Below, in pieces: positions 24,721-38,400 of a stretch of 64,000 nt of DNA. A program made the translations under genes and the position numbers. The stretch spans positions 62,166 through 126,165 of the forward strand of contig VZRR01009797.1 in the NCBI GenBank assembly GCA_013398015.1. The letters run 5' to 3'. The notes under the pieces are model-generated. The model did not search any database and was not told the origin of the DNA. It worked only from the letters and a program-made list of their open reading frames with translations. How positions within the stretch are numbered: the stretch's first letter is position 1; each line of letters opens with the position of its first letter. The DNA comes from Oreocharis arfaki (taxonomy: Eukaryota; Chordata; Aves; Passeriformes; Paramythiidae).

Positions 24721-27700
24721 TTCAGAGGAGAAGCACCAGTGCTTACTACAGAGCTGAGAGACTTCTTGCCTGAGGGAAACGGCATAAGGCTGTAGCTAAA
24801 TGCCATCAACAGCTAGAAATAGTTGCTTTCGTTTGGATCAGAGGTTGCATATCTCTAAATTGGCTGCTGTGGAGGAGAAGATAAAAACAAGAGCTGTGAG
24901 TCACAGGTTCTGAGGGAAGGGACGTGTAAAGGACTGTAATGGATGCCTCCCTGCTGCCGACATCCTCCAAACTACCCCAAGGCTGTAGTTTGACGAAGGC
25001 AATGAAAGCTGATATTTCCATACCCAGATACTTATTTAGCCAATATTAGCAAACCAGCATAAGCTCAAACACATTGCACTGTTTTGTATGCTCAGATCTG
25101 AGACACCATGAGAACAGCACTGAAATGATCTGATTTCATATTCCTTAATGAGTTTGCCTGCTACCAGAGACCTCTCACATGCACTCAGCGTTGTTCCAGA
25201 AGTGACTAAGTAAGCTTTCGCTCAGGGCCAGACCTCTAAAACCAAAAAGATCTGGGCAACAGTACCTGCAAACTATGAACTATGCAGACAGCTCTCAAAC
25301 ATCTTGTTGAAGCTACGTTGCTGATAAAAACTAGCAACCTTAATATTCAATCACATTTGCTTGATTTTGTTGTTGTTGTTGTTGTTTATGTATTTTATTA
25401 AAATTCCTTTCCTTACAAGAAGTCTTACATGAATTACACGACTAAACAGTTTAGAGAAAGCAAACGCTACAGCAATATAAGTACAGCTGGAGGAAATTCC
25501 TGTTTTATGTAAGCCAGAAAGCGATTTGTATTTTCAGTAAGTTGCTGTGTGTTTGTGGGTTTGTTTGTGTATCTTTATGTTGCACATTCTCTTCTCATGC
25601 ACCAGAAATCTATGTTTTCAGTATTATTGTTCATTCATATTCCACACAAGTCTATCTATTTCTGCTACAGCTTCTTTTGTTAAACATGGTATTCCAGAAA
25701 AGGACACACAATTGATTTATACAATATTATCATTCATTTGATAACATTTCTGTACCTTTGTTTACATGTTGTTTGTTTTTATAAATGAAGTTATGTCTTC
25801 AGCACACACTTCAGCACTCTCTCATTCTGTCTGATAAGATACCTTCATGGGTGAATAAAGCTATTTTGGATTTTTGATGTTTCTATGAATACTTCTCAGC
25901 ATTCCTTTTTCAATCTCCTATTTATCAATCCTGAAAAAGTAGTTTGATGACACATTCAGCAACAGTATTAGATTTCCCTAACATTCTACAAAGAAATTTG
26001 TGTTGTCTGGCAAAGGTACTATCTGATGTCACAGGGAGAAGCATTTCCATGCATGTTTTTATCATTTGTTAGGTTTTATTTCAATGACAAATTGTGTCTT
26101 ACGGAGCCAGGCAACAGTTTAGGAAATTTTTGCTCTTCAGGTTGTGTGATTGCTCATATGAAAAAAGCACAATGAATTTCTGAAAACACATGGAGTCTTT
26201 TTTAGGAGTCAGTGAAATAAATTTGAACCTTTTCAATTAATTTTTTTTTTAAATTTTACTTCAGTAAGCTGCAGGTGAGGTCTTGAGACTGAAGCTGGCC
26301 CACACAGTGAAAATCTGTATTTTAAAATTTAAATATTCTCTGAGAAAGCAGAGAGCCAAGAGGATTAATAAAGTGTTTGTCCATATCTCCCAATGTAACT
26401 GGAACTGCCTTTTGCAAATAATTTTGGAGACTACTTTGAAAACCCTACATAGTAATAGTAAAGGTTCAACAACACTGCAGCAAACTTAGGAAGTTACTAT
26501 ACTTCATTCTGTTCCACCTAATTTACGTGGAAAGGAACAAGTTATATTTGAAAACTGTGTAGAAATGTTTGTGAAAAATGACTATTCATCTTACTACCTA
26601 GCCGTGCAGGTCACAAATGGAAGGAGTCTTTTCTACTGTGTTTGTTAGACCTTACTGTATGACATTCCCCGGAAAAAAAACTGGTGGAGGTGCCAAAGGA
26701 TCCTGGGAAGAATCACCTGGCAAAGCAATTGTCTTATTCTAGAGAAATCAGTTCTCCTCTCCATATGACTACTGTCCTTCCTGCCTGTGGTCTACATCGT
26801 TTAGACTGTAAGATTTTACAGGCCGTAAGATGAGGCTCATTTCATCATACGTTAGCCTTAGAAAAACAAGAATCTCATTTCGCTTCATTTTCCAGGCTCC
26901 CTCTACATTTAATAAAGAGAAAGAGAGAGAGACACTTCTGGGGATGAATCATCTTCCTTGTCTAAGACTGGAATAATATTAATTGCTCTCTGGACGTTAT
27001 TCTCAGTACCTCTTCCTGATAACGACACTTTAACCAGATGTTAAGCTATGGGTAGATAAAGTTAGGTGAGATGACTCAGCTCTTTTGTACATTGCCTGAC
27101 ACCTTATCTCAGTTGCAATATCCGGATACCACTTCAGTAGAAGCAAAGAGCAATATATTGGGCCAAATGGAGGCCTGACATAATTTTACAGTCTTTTGGT
27201 GAAAATCTCACAGAGATGTTAAGTTTTCAAGGGCGTTCTCAGCCTGCATTAGGCAGAAGACCAAACCCTACGTCTGCAATGGTTGTTTCTTCCCTTATTT
27301 ATATATTATATGGAGTGGGGCAATACTGCCTCGCTCTAACTCACTGTTTTGTGATACAGTATCTCAAGGGCCCCAGAACGAGATCTGATGAACTTGTGAG
27401 CTTTATAAATAACACGCCTTTTTAGGAGCAGCAGAGGATCTCTGCTGGCCTACCCCCCCTGCAGCTGCAAGCCCACCTTGGTGTTTAGGCCAACTCTCAT
27501 GTCACTCCCTGGTCCCTTATTATGCCACAGGGCTTCAGAAAAAAAGAGCTGAGACAGTGCTAACTCATGCTAACTCACAGCTGAGTTTGTTATAAAAGTG
27601 CTTCATCTAAACCAGCTTTAATATAGTTTTATAGCCCATTAGTGCCATTCTTAAACTGCAGAAAGCCTAAACCACAAATCTAGCCTGTAATTCAAGATAT

Positions 27701-30700
27701 ATTTTATAGCACTGCATCAAAACAGAGGCTGTTCATTCAACTCCTATGTTCTTTAACTTCTCTTAATATCTCACCAGAGCTTTCTAACCCAAAAAGATGG
27801 ATTTTCAGGTCGCAATTGCTGCACATCCCTAGAAGTTGACACAGAACTTAGTCTTTAATAAAATTACCACCAGAAATATGTTTTAGAGAATTGGTAAATT
27901 GCCAGACTGAAGTTCTGGGTGACTAAATACTGTTCAGTTCAGAGCAGGAGGCTCTGCTGCAGGGCCTTCTGTATGGGCAGCATCTTCTCAGGGAGGGTGT
28001 TCTGCCCTACAAGTGATTTTGTGCTAACTCAGCTGTGCTGGACCCCGTGGAGCAGAGATAGTGAGTCGTGTCAAGGAGCTGCAGGCTTTTCACCTATCCT
28101 TAACCAATCCATGTCTGGGCCCATCTTCCACATCTCACTGTACAAAAAAATACATTGTGGGAGTTGTAGATGAACAGAATTTTTGGATTATGTCTTACTC
28201 CACATCTGTACCTACACATGGGTAAATTATGTGACTGTATAGGCCTTGGTCCGCATATGCTGCAAATTGCCTTTTTAGTGAATCCAGAATCACAACCGAA
28301 AAATGACATGTCTAAAGTTTCTGCATAGCAGAATCCACAAACATTTCTGTCAGCAGTTGTCTTATCAGATATCCAAGTTCAGCTGTTGCAGGCTTTTGTT
28401 TCCACTTAGGGAAAAATCCATCTTGTGAAATAATTGTCAAGAGTTCTTGAAAAAAACATGAAATATGAGAATTAAACATTCATGATTCATATGCTTAAAT
28501 TCACATTTTTCTATGGCCTGTGAATGTTGACTTCTGAAATGCACATGACAGCAAACGGAAAGAGAAGCTTAGCTTCAGAGGGAATGTTATAAAGGTAACG
28601 AATCTGATTTATCTGTTCTACCTTTGTTCCTACTTATGTCATTCTGTTAGGTGGGTTACTGTCTTTTCTGTCTCTTCTGCCCCACAGTGTTTAACCTCAT
28701 TTTAAAGGACAGCTGCATTTCATCACTCATAGCATACTATGGAAGCTCATTAGGTGAGAGGTCTTCCTTTTCAAAGTGTTTTAAATATATTAATTATTTT
28801 CTAAAGTATCTCGAGCACATTCTAATTCAAAGTTAAATAATTTCAAATAAATGCATTGTGATGTATTCTTTCACTTGACAGGATCCAAATAAGAAGTAAA
28901 ATACCTCATTTAAATTCAGGATGGCTTTTGAGTCCTAGAGAAATAGAGTTTGCCAGACAACAGCAACCAGCTGAAAGTGAGGATATTTCCCCGACATATG
29001 ATCCTTCAGCAGAGGTAACTAATGCTTCCTAAAATATATGTGTTCCAATTGGTAATATTCAAAACTTCTGATTTTCAGCTCTGCTACCTCAAAGCAAATT
29101 ATGATTTGTCTATATCACAAAAACTCCAAATGAAGAAAACTCACAAGCGTATTCCTCAGGCAGGTCAGAAGAAACAAGCTTCTATTTTAAAAAGTTACAT
29201 TTGTGTGCTTCTCTCTCTGAGACTGCATTGACTGTCAAAGCTGGTCTCTAGGCACCATTGTGACCTATCTATTCTTTGTATATCACAACACATTTTTTTA
29301 AAGTGAGAAAGAAACTTCACAAGGTGTGAAAGCTATGATCTTCAAATATATTCTGTGAATTCACATATAGAGGGACAGACTTCTTTTTTCTCATTAATTG
29401 CCTCTGTCTTCTGCTAAACTTTGCTATTCATATTTGTGTATGTTGCATTAATAAATTAAATATATTTTTTGACTTAATAGAGCAATATTTTCATGTAAAT
29501 TTTTTCACGTACTTTTTAGATTCTAGTGTGCAGAGTGCACAACAAATACAAAACTAATTTCAGGTAAACTGACTCAATCCTTTACCAAATCATGCATACG
29601 TAGGCATTATCAGGAGATACTGCTTCTATTTCTAAACTAAAATGAAAAATGTGCATTTTGATTAAATTAATAAAGCTCCAGTAAGTCAGTAGAATAATAC
29701 TAAGTAATGCCAGCAGGATCTATCTCAGAGCATAAAGACTGTTTCCAATGTCAAAAGAGCTCATTATGGCTTGATAGCCAGATTTTGCAAAGATAAAATG
29801 TACCAAGAACAGCATGGATCTTTATGATCTTCGGAAGTGGTGCTAGGACTAAGTAGTTTTGGAGAGTTGAACCAAAGCCATACAGTAATTCCATGGAACA
29901 GGGACTTCCTCTCAACCATTTTGATTCCTGTAGTAATCCATTTCCTCAGCCAGATATTTGGTTTTAATATTGACCACCAAGAGAAAGCTTCTCTATCTAA
30001 ATGAGACCTGAACCCCAAAGCTCTCTGGATTCTTATGTGAACCCTGGTACTGACATTTTCTTTTCCAAAGGTCTCATATCTATTCTTTTTTTTCTCCCCT
30101 TGGCACAAGTTCTGCTGTATTTATGTCAAGTCCGGCTTCTGTTGGGAATTAGGCATTTGTTCTGCCCTGTTGTTCTCTAAAATTGGCCTCAAGACCCCAA
30201 GCCACTGAGCTCCTGAGCAGAATCCAGCCTGCCCGTAGAAATCCAAAGTGTCTCAGAGAGAAATCCACAGTACCCACAAGACAGACTGTGACCAAGAAAT
30301 TTTGAGGACAGGAACAAATATGAGACTTATTTTGCATATTTTGAAAGATGCCTACATCCTCTCAGGATTCTGATTTAGGGGTATGAATAGCCTGAGTCAT
30401 TATCTGATGATTAAGAAGAAAAAAGAGTACATCTACCACCTCTGATGATTAAATATTTGAGCCTTGTCAGGACTTGCATGAATGTGAACAGAACCTTAAG
30501 TAACAGAAGTATAGATATTTTCAAAGTGCGTAAGTGGCACAGATGCAGGTATTTAAATGTGAACTCTGGCAGCAACTTAATGAAGGCTTTGAGTACTTTG
30601 ATTTTGATCCTAGACTTAAGTTCTTAGGCCCTTTGTGGCACTTACATGACTAGTCATGAGAAAGTGGGGGGTTTTTTTGTGTTTTAAGAGTTGTGTTGCT

Positions 30701-33700
30701 CCTTTCTGTACAACTGTGAGCCTGAATGCAGAGGTGCTGGTGGCCACTCACCCCACACAGCCAGAGGGCTCTCGGAGGATTTACCATAATGAGAACCATA
30801 CCTATAGCTGCTTGTTCCATACTGTAATGTACGGACCACTCTCACTTGTGCATATTTGACTATATTATCCACTGCACTCTTTTTACTTCTTCTTCTTGGG
30901 TTTTGGTTTAGATTTGTTTGGGGTTTTTTTTGATGGCTTTTTCCCTCTGTTCCTGCTCAGTGTCTGATCTTTTAACTTTCGGCCATTTTTTCAGTCATTT
31001 TATTTCAAAGGATGTGCTAAGAAAGAACGAAAACCTAGCCTACCTGAAGACTGTAGTAGCAGACCTTCTGGTTCTGTGATTAACAGAATAATGATCTGTT
31101 TCATTGTTGTCACTCTAGAAAAATAACTCAGTTCACTATTGTCTGCAAATCCAGCGTGCACATCTCTCTACACAGACAGACGTGCACCTCTGGCACACAT
31201 CGAGTAGAGCACGTTGCACAGGAACAGATTGTTGCTTGCTTGCACGGTTTTTGCAGAGTAGCAGTAATTCAGCAGAACCTAGCAGAAGATTTTACCCTTT
31301 TCAATTAACAAAACGACTGCAACGTTTTTGCATGTTTTTATGAAAGAAACAATTCTCGAAAATGCTTATCTTACTGGGATTTAAATTAGTTATGCTGCAA
31401 ACCTCTTGATGCAGCTATAAAATGATCACTACCCCATTTGTTGTTTATAAGGCTTTTTGTTTTTGTTTCGATAAATGATAGCGGTTGAGACTAAGACATG
31501 GAAAGACATTTCAGTTTTGCTATTTAATCTGTCAAACTCCATTTGATTAGTAACATTATATTTAAAAACACTTATCTGATGCATTTTTACAACTTTTTCT
31601 ATAGTTATCTTGTTATTAATTTACTTTTTCTAAAAGATGTTAATAATTTTATGCATGGAACATCATCTCACATTTTATGAAGTATGATAAGAGGAAACCT
31701 CTCCATCCATCTTTAAAGTATAAGATAATGAATTAACATGAAGCAAAACACTTGCCTAAAAGCCTGTTCCTCAGGTAGGGTGGAAAATGAGAAACCTAAT
31801 GGAAAAGACACGAAATGTCAGTGTCACTACCAGCGCTAGACTTAGGGCTGAGGCTGCCAGAGCAGCACACTTTGCTCACAAGGGAATAAATCACATGTAC
31901 AAAGGAACACAACACCCCCCAAAAGCGATTATTTATGCCACTGTAGCTATATATTCCTTCTTTCTTCCTATTCATATAGCAAGAAAGAGAATTATGTGGT
32001 ATCACGTTATCCACTAAAGATGCATATTCTTATCACAGAAATTCAGTGATTTCACCACAACTGTCCCAGTCAGCATAATATTAGACCTCCCTCTGCAGAT
32101 TACTGATTGCAGGCTCTTAGTGAATGACCAGATTAGTCCCATGATGGGGGTTGAGAGCTCAGACCTGCACAGTGCTCCATCTAGAAGCTGTTTAAATTAT
32201 GTGACTTTTACCTGGATTCTGCCATTGTGCTGAAACTACGACAAGAGCAAGAAGTTCTAGGCTTAGCTATACATACACATCAGGAACTGGAAAATCCATC
32301 ATGCACTACGGGTCAGGAGAGCATAGCTAACTGAGAGAATGCTTGACAGCAGTCAAAACCAATGCTGGGCATCAGACACCCTCCCCTTTCTCACACACAC
32401 AGCAACCACTGGTTGTGCTGCCACGGGGAGTGCTTGCTATTAGTGGAAGCTGTTTCCTCACCTCTGCTTTCAGTTTTGTAAAAGGCTAGGGGAGAGAGAT
32501 GGGTATTTCCCTTTCATACTAGTTGCAGGCTCAAGACGAACCCAGATAGGTAATGTGATTAATAATTAAAAGCTATGTTAGCAAGTGACACAGTATCTGC
32601 CTCTACATGCCCAACTCTGCCCCAGGGTTCAGCGGAAGATCTGCACTCTTTAGCTTGCTCAGCTCTAGGGTTAACATTTTTCACTTCTCTGTTGTGAGTT
32701 ATTTGCCATCAAGAGTTGGGTGAGCTCTTTTTAGTTTTCATGGTTTTTTTGGCTGGGTTGTTTTTGTTTGTTTGTTTCTTTTGCTTCCTTTTCTCTAAAA
32801 ATTTTGTTTTAAGAAATCAGGACAAAAGATATTTTTCTTCAAAGCCATTTCAATTAACAAGGCTGTATCCAAACTTTAGAACAAGTCAACACATATTAAC
32901 CTTCAGGTGGTAGGCAAACTGAAACTCTCACTCCCCGAGGACAGCAGTTGAAACAGTTACAGGGAAGGAGAATATGGACAAAACGTGACATGATGGCCAT
33001 TCGCAGCATTGTCAGGTTTGATTCTGTATTCTTCAGGTGCTGTTCTGCCACTGAGCATGGATTGGACAAAAAAAAAAGCCTTAAGGTTAGAAGAGCTCTC
33101 TGACTGATGTACTTTAGGGTCCTGTAGGATAATTAGTAGCTTTGAAAACAGGATTTATGGACATGTATTAGGAATACGACCACGTATCACTGAAATGGGA
33201 GGGAGGTAGGTGAAAACGAGCGACACTTCTGTCTTCTTGACTATTTTTCACAATCTAGGCTTCTTTAAAAAAGACAAAACCCCATCATTTGACATCTTTA
33301 TGTTTAAATGACCTGAGAAGCATCAGCAAGCATCTTTCTTTTTGAAAATGCATGTGCTCATGATTTTATTTGCAGTGACAGTTTTAGGTTTTAACCAGCT
33401 TGTAAACTGGGGACAAAAATCAGCAGAAAGCCTTTACATTTGTTGAATGAACCTTCCCACATGGGGTATTAAGGCTCTTATAGTCTGGTTTTTACTGTGT
33501 ATGTTCAGGATCCCTTAGGCTTAATTTTCATACGAGAAGTTTGTCTGACATTTTCATTAATTTAAGAACATTTTTTTTCTTTGCTCACATGAACAAAGAA
33601 GTTGCAAGGCACAATTATTTCTGAATCTGAAATACTTAGGGTATCAAGTTTTTAATTTTCATAATGTTTCAACTATCAAAAAAACCTTAAAATTACTTTT

Positions 33701-35386
33701 TATCCAAATACCAAATTATATGACAAATGCTTCTTGCTATATGCATCACTTTAAAGTTTACATAAATTTACTAGAAATTATGTTTTAAATTTTAATGTTA
33801 CAAGTTTTTGGGAATGGGCCCAAAGCACCAAATATTTTTTGAATCTTTTTTCAAGTGCCTGAAAAAACACAGTTTGGAAATGGAAGTTGCAAATTCCTCT
33901 GATTTTTTATTTAAACACTCTGAAGAGAAACATCCCAGTCCTATGATCATGTTCATGAGTTTCTTCATTAAGTGTTTAGGCTAGACCTGAATATTGCTAG
34001 AATTCTCTTACTGTATGCTAATGACATTTCACGATTTCTTCTCAGTCACAGGTACCTCCCTGTTCCCCCTCAATATTGCTCTGTTTAACTATTTCAGGAA
34101 AGCATCTCATCTTAATGCGATGGTATGGCACTTCCAGTGGAATCTCTCTCACTTTGCCTCTCCCTGTGTCGTGATACACAATGATTATTGTACCTCTCTG
34201 TAGTATTAAGGTGGGGTAACTGTATTTCCTGACTGAATACCTGCTTCAGGTATGTTTAAAAAGGCCATCCTGTCTTAGAGCTTCCTCTCTTCCTAATTTC
34301 AGCTCTGTTCACTGACAAATTTCAGGTTACGGCAAATCTTTATCTACCTCTCCCAGCCTCCAGAGCTCTTGGCAAAAGGCATTGTTTGAGCTACCTTCCC
34401 ATTCCATTCCTACCCCAGGGCAGCTAGTCAGCTTCTGGGAGATGATGGACAGAGATTTGTTTTGTTAGATTTAAAATAGTAAATCTCACTTATAGTAACT
34501 GTAGAAAGCACTTACGAATCTTCATCACCCTTGGTCATCTTAATGTGCATTATGATCAAATTCCAAGACTTTTCACTGCTGTCTATAAAAAGAAATTTGT
34601 GAATTTCATCTTTAAGAAGGTTTATAGGGCCTAGATATCAAAGCATTGTTGAAAACAGGCACAGATTCAGTAGTTGAAGTAGGAGCCTACAGTCAACTGG
34701 TAACCTTCAAAATTGTAGCCTAGAAAATTAAACTCCTATTTGCCCTACAGGGATTGAACTTGTGAGATCATCTGTCACAGGGTGAATATGGAAATAATTG
34801 TTTTCATTTCCATTTTCTTCTGCCAGTGCCAAAGAAAAAAATGAAGTTTTAAAATTCTTCAGATATTTTTCTGGCATTCATAAGAGAGCATCTCCAGCCT
34901 AGAAGCTAGCACAGAGTCAATCTTCAGGCATCAAAAGAAGGCAGAGATGAACATTATGGGAATGACAGAATATGTGTGGACTCCTGGAAAAAAAAAATTA
35001 TTGTGTTAGGAAAAAATTCATCAGGATAATATAAGCACAGTTTTCTTATGTCACAGCAGTCTGGAGTTGGCTTTTTGCCTCCTCTGCAGTCAAAAGCTCA
35101 CATATCTAGTGTATGTTGTATGCTTTTAACACCCAGTAACAAAAGAAGTTATGATCCTAGTAAGGGTGGATAATTTATTTGCTCTGTGACATCTTTCAGC
35201 TTTCTTCAAGAAAAAGAAAATGGCAACTTTCCACGTGATAGAAATGTGCTGTCTTATTGCAGGGTTGTGGTTATGTTTTGAGAACAACTTACTCATTAGT
35301 GGTAAGTGTGAATGACATCACTAAACCAGAAAGATATATTATTCTGTTCACCAAAATTAATCAATCAAAAGGCTTTTTTCCCTTTT
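24721..35386. other. Unassigned AT-rich non-coding stretch
   Basis: About 10.7 kb with no recognisable gene or mobile element. Open frames stay at or below 114 codons. Only short simple repeats are seen, such as a TTG run near 25.37 kb and a GA run near 26.92 kb. Ancient repeats too diverged to see by eye may be present. Confidence 0.55.
25366..25387. repeat. Short (TTG)n microsatellite
   Basis: About seven TTG units in a row. The array is short and could vary in length between individuals. Confidence 0.85.
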
Positions 35387-35423
35387 TTTTTTTNTTTCCC
35401 CGTGTTTTTTTTTTTTTTTTTTC
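35381..35423. repeat. T-rich tract with a single N
   Basis: Two T runs, interrupted by CCCCG and containing one undetermined base at 35394. The N probably marks uncertain homopolymer length. A 103-codon frame that crosses it (35257-35568) is not a gene call. Confidence 0.85.
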
Positions 35424-38400
35424 TCTGAAATGGGATGTCTGTTTTATTACAGTAACCATGAGGACTTCAGAGTATAAGGAAGACAAAGTTTATCAGCACA
35501 ACTCATATTTACTGCTAGGTCAACTGATACAGTTCGAAAGAAATAAAAGCAGACAAGCCAAATCTTGAAACATGCATTTTTCCAACAATGTTGGCTGACC
35601 TACTAGAAGACACTACTTGCAAATATGGCATAATGAAATATTTTATCTGTCCTGATGACTGGTAGTCATAGGCTTCCTAGGTTGTATTTTGCATGAGCAT
35701 TTTATTAGGAAAAACAAGGAACACATACTGGAGGAAAACTAACTCATCATCTAATAGACAATGTTAATTTAATCTAAACTTTGAGGTGAATTTCAGTTTC
35801 CCAACTACTATATCAGCCTTTTAGATCAGAAACCAGAAAATCCTGAGGTTTTCCTCCTCCTATGTTATCATGCAAACCAATGATCTATTATTGGAATCTA
35901 TTTTATTAGTAGCACAAACAAATTCAACTTGTACTTGAAGAACAAGTGCAACCTGTACTTGCCTTAAGGAATAAACAGCGAAACATTTAGGAAACGTGTA
36001 AATTATCCTTAAATGACTTCAAAACTGTAGAACAGTTTTATATAGCATGTTTTATTAAAATTCTGCTAAGTGAGTACAAAGTTGGTTGGCTTAATGTGCA
36101 TTTATATATTTTTAAGCAAGATACATATTGCATGAACCAAGGAACTCTGGGATTTTTTTTTTTGTAAATAGAAATATCTTCACCCATCTTTGTCATAGCC
36201 CAGGCCTAAGTAATTTATATTGATATTATTATTATTCTCTATGGGTTGACTAGCTGCTGCCACAGCCTGATCTTTTACCAATCCAAGAAAAGGGGGATCT
36301 TTCAGGGAATTTAAACCAAAACCAGGAAGAGTTTTAGGCTTCAGTGCCATTCATCATCTATACCTGGAATTGCATTAGAAGGGTGCTTGGAGATTTGTTA
36401 GGACAGAGGAAGATGGAAAGGAGAAAGAATGGCTGTGGAAGGGAGAGAAAAGCACAATTCAGAGAAAAGAGCTTCATGCTGAGCCTTGATACTGTGAACT
36501 CTCATGTCTGAGAAATGAAGATCTATCAACAGGAATGTTAAATTAGCAAATACACCTTTTGAGCAAAGAACATAGTTTTCAAGTCCTCTGACTGATGCAT
36601 AACCATGCCACAGTTTTACCACTGGCCAGGAAATAAACCAGCCAAGTTATCTAAACTTTCTCCTCTCCAGAGTTACATTTGGAAGAGACGTGTGTCCTCT
36701 CTCCTTCCATGCATAAGGTGACCCTTAACCTGCCTTTCCCAGCTGGGATCCATAGAACTACGATGCAGCCTTAGTCCCTTCATGCAGCATGAAAGAAGCA
36801 GAGACATGTCCAGGCTCCCCATGGCCTAGTGGGATCAGGTCTTCAAGGAAAGCAAAAGATGCACTTTTGTGTTTGTTTACTCTGAGGGACAGTGCCCACT
36901 CCAGCTTACAGGGCTGCTCCTCCTCTCATTTCAGCCAAACTGGATTGTCAAAGAGGGAGGATGGGACTGCATGTTTGTATTCATCCTTTTATCAATAATT
37001 TCCCATTCTTCCACTTAAACCAGGGTTCCTTCCAAATTACTGTCCAGCAGCTCAAGGACCAAATCTACTCTGTCATTCTCCTCTTTTCTACCATGAAGAG
37101 GCTGGGCATTGTCTGCCCACTTCTGATAGCACGTTCTTTGTTTCATGTTCATGCACAGTCACACCTGTGGAAGGCGGCCAGCCGCTCTTTTAGTTGTATC
37201 AGAAGAGCTGGAAATACAGGCAAGAGAGAATTTCTGACATTGTTATCTAGCTGGGGGAGTGTAACAGCAAAAGCAAGTGTGCAAGTCAGGGGAAAAGAAG
37301 ACGTGCAGTGGAAAACTGTATCTCACTGAAAATTGACACTATGCTACCTAGAGAAAAATATGTAACTTTGTGCTTCACCTTCCATTATTTGGTGACTTAA
37401 GGGATTTCATAGCCTGAAATTGTGTTTATTTCCATGTTCTGTTTAGGCAAAGGTTTTCCCTCCCCTGTCCCAGGAATCCCAGAACGACTTGACAGTACTG
37501 CATTATCTTGGTTTTGCCCTTCTGTGAGGACTTTTGCATCTGTGAGCTTTCTCAGTGATGCTCCAGCTGCATGCTGACTAGAATACAGAGTTTGGGTTTT
37601 GCCTTGAAAGCAAACATGCTCTTCTTTTTGAGGAATCTCCATGGTGGAATTTGTCTGTCACTGAGGCATTAGATGCAAAAGATTTAAAACTATCCCATCA
37701 GCTATTTGGTGTGCGCATAAAAACCACAATAAAAGGACAGATTGCTTATGTATGGGGGCACATGCTGCTCAGTAGAGATCAGCTTTATGAGAAATAGCTA
37801 TTCTACTTAGAAACATCATGTCAATTTAGTTTTATTGGTGGAAAAAATTACTCGTACAATAAATAAGGAAGTGAATTAAAGCTGAGGCCAAACACACAGT
37901 TTTGTGATGTTCTTTTGCAAAGCTGCTTCTCTTAGCAACAACCAAGAGAGCTTCACCAGTGTCACAGAAGTTTCTCTGTCTTACTGCAGCTAAAGATCTG
38001 ATCCTGTTATTTGAACAATTGTGCAAGAGTGCCTGATGTTTAGGAATTAGGGGAAGCTAGACAGCCATGTGGTGTCACATAAGCCAATGATTTGGCCTTA
38101 ATTTTGTCCGACTAAAGTATGTAAAACAGTGGTCATGAAAACAGTAAGTAAAGACAAAGCATTTTTGTCCTAAAATTGCTTAACAAAAGCAGCACTGGCT
38201 GAACAGTAGCACTGGTTTTTAGTGACCTTTCATAAAGAAAAGGCAGTCTGTCTGTCATTATGCAAATTCAAGAACATCTGTTCCATGAAACCCTGTAATA
38301 ATGCCTGAGGTTTGCATGGTATGAGAATAAAAACTGTTTTGACAAAGGCTACAGAGTACACTTGTATTAGCCAGACAGCCCTTTTTTCTAGCCCAAGTCT

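Noticed and set aside
24711..24722. CAGGTACGC as a first-exon splice donor beside the GC peak
   Set aside because: It is a weak match to the donor consensus, with no matching acceptor or coding frame.
23677..24795. Open frames of 263-344 codons across the 24-kb region
   Set aside because: They run through 391 undetermined bases and a 69-bp tandem repeat whose length is a multiple of three. The openness is a product of the repeat and the Ns.
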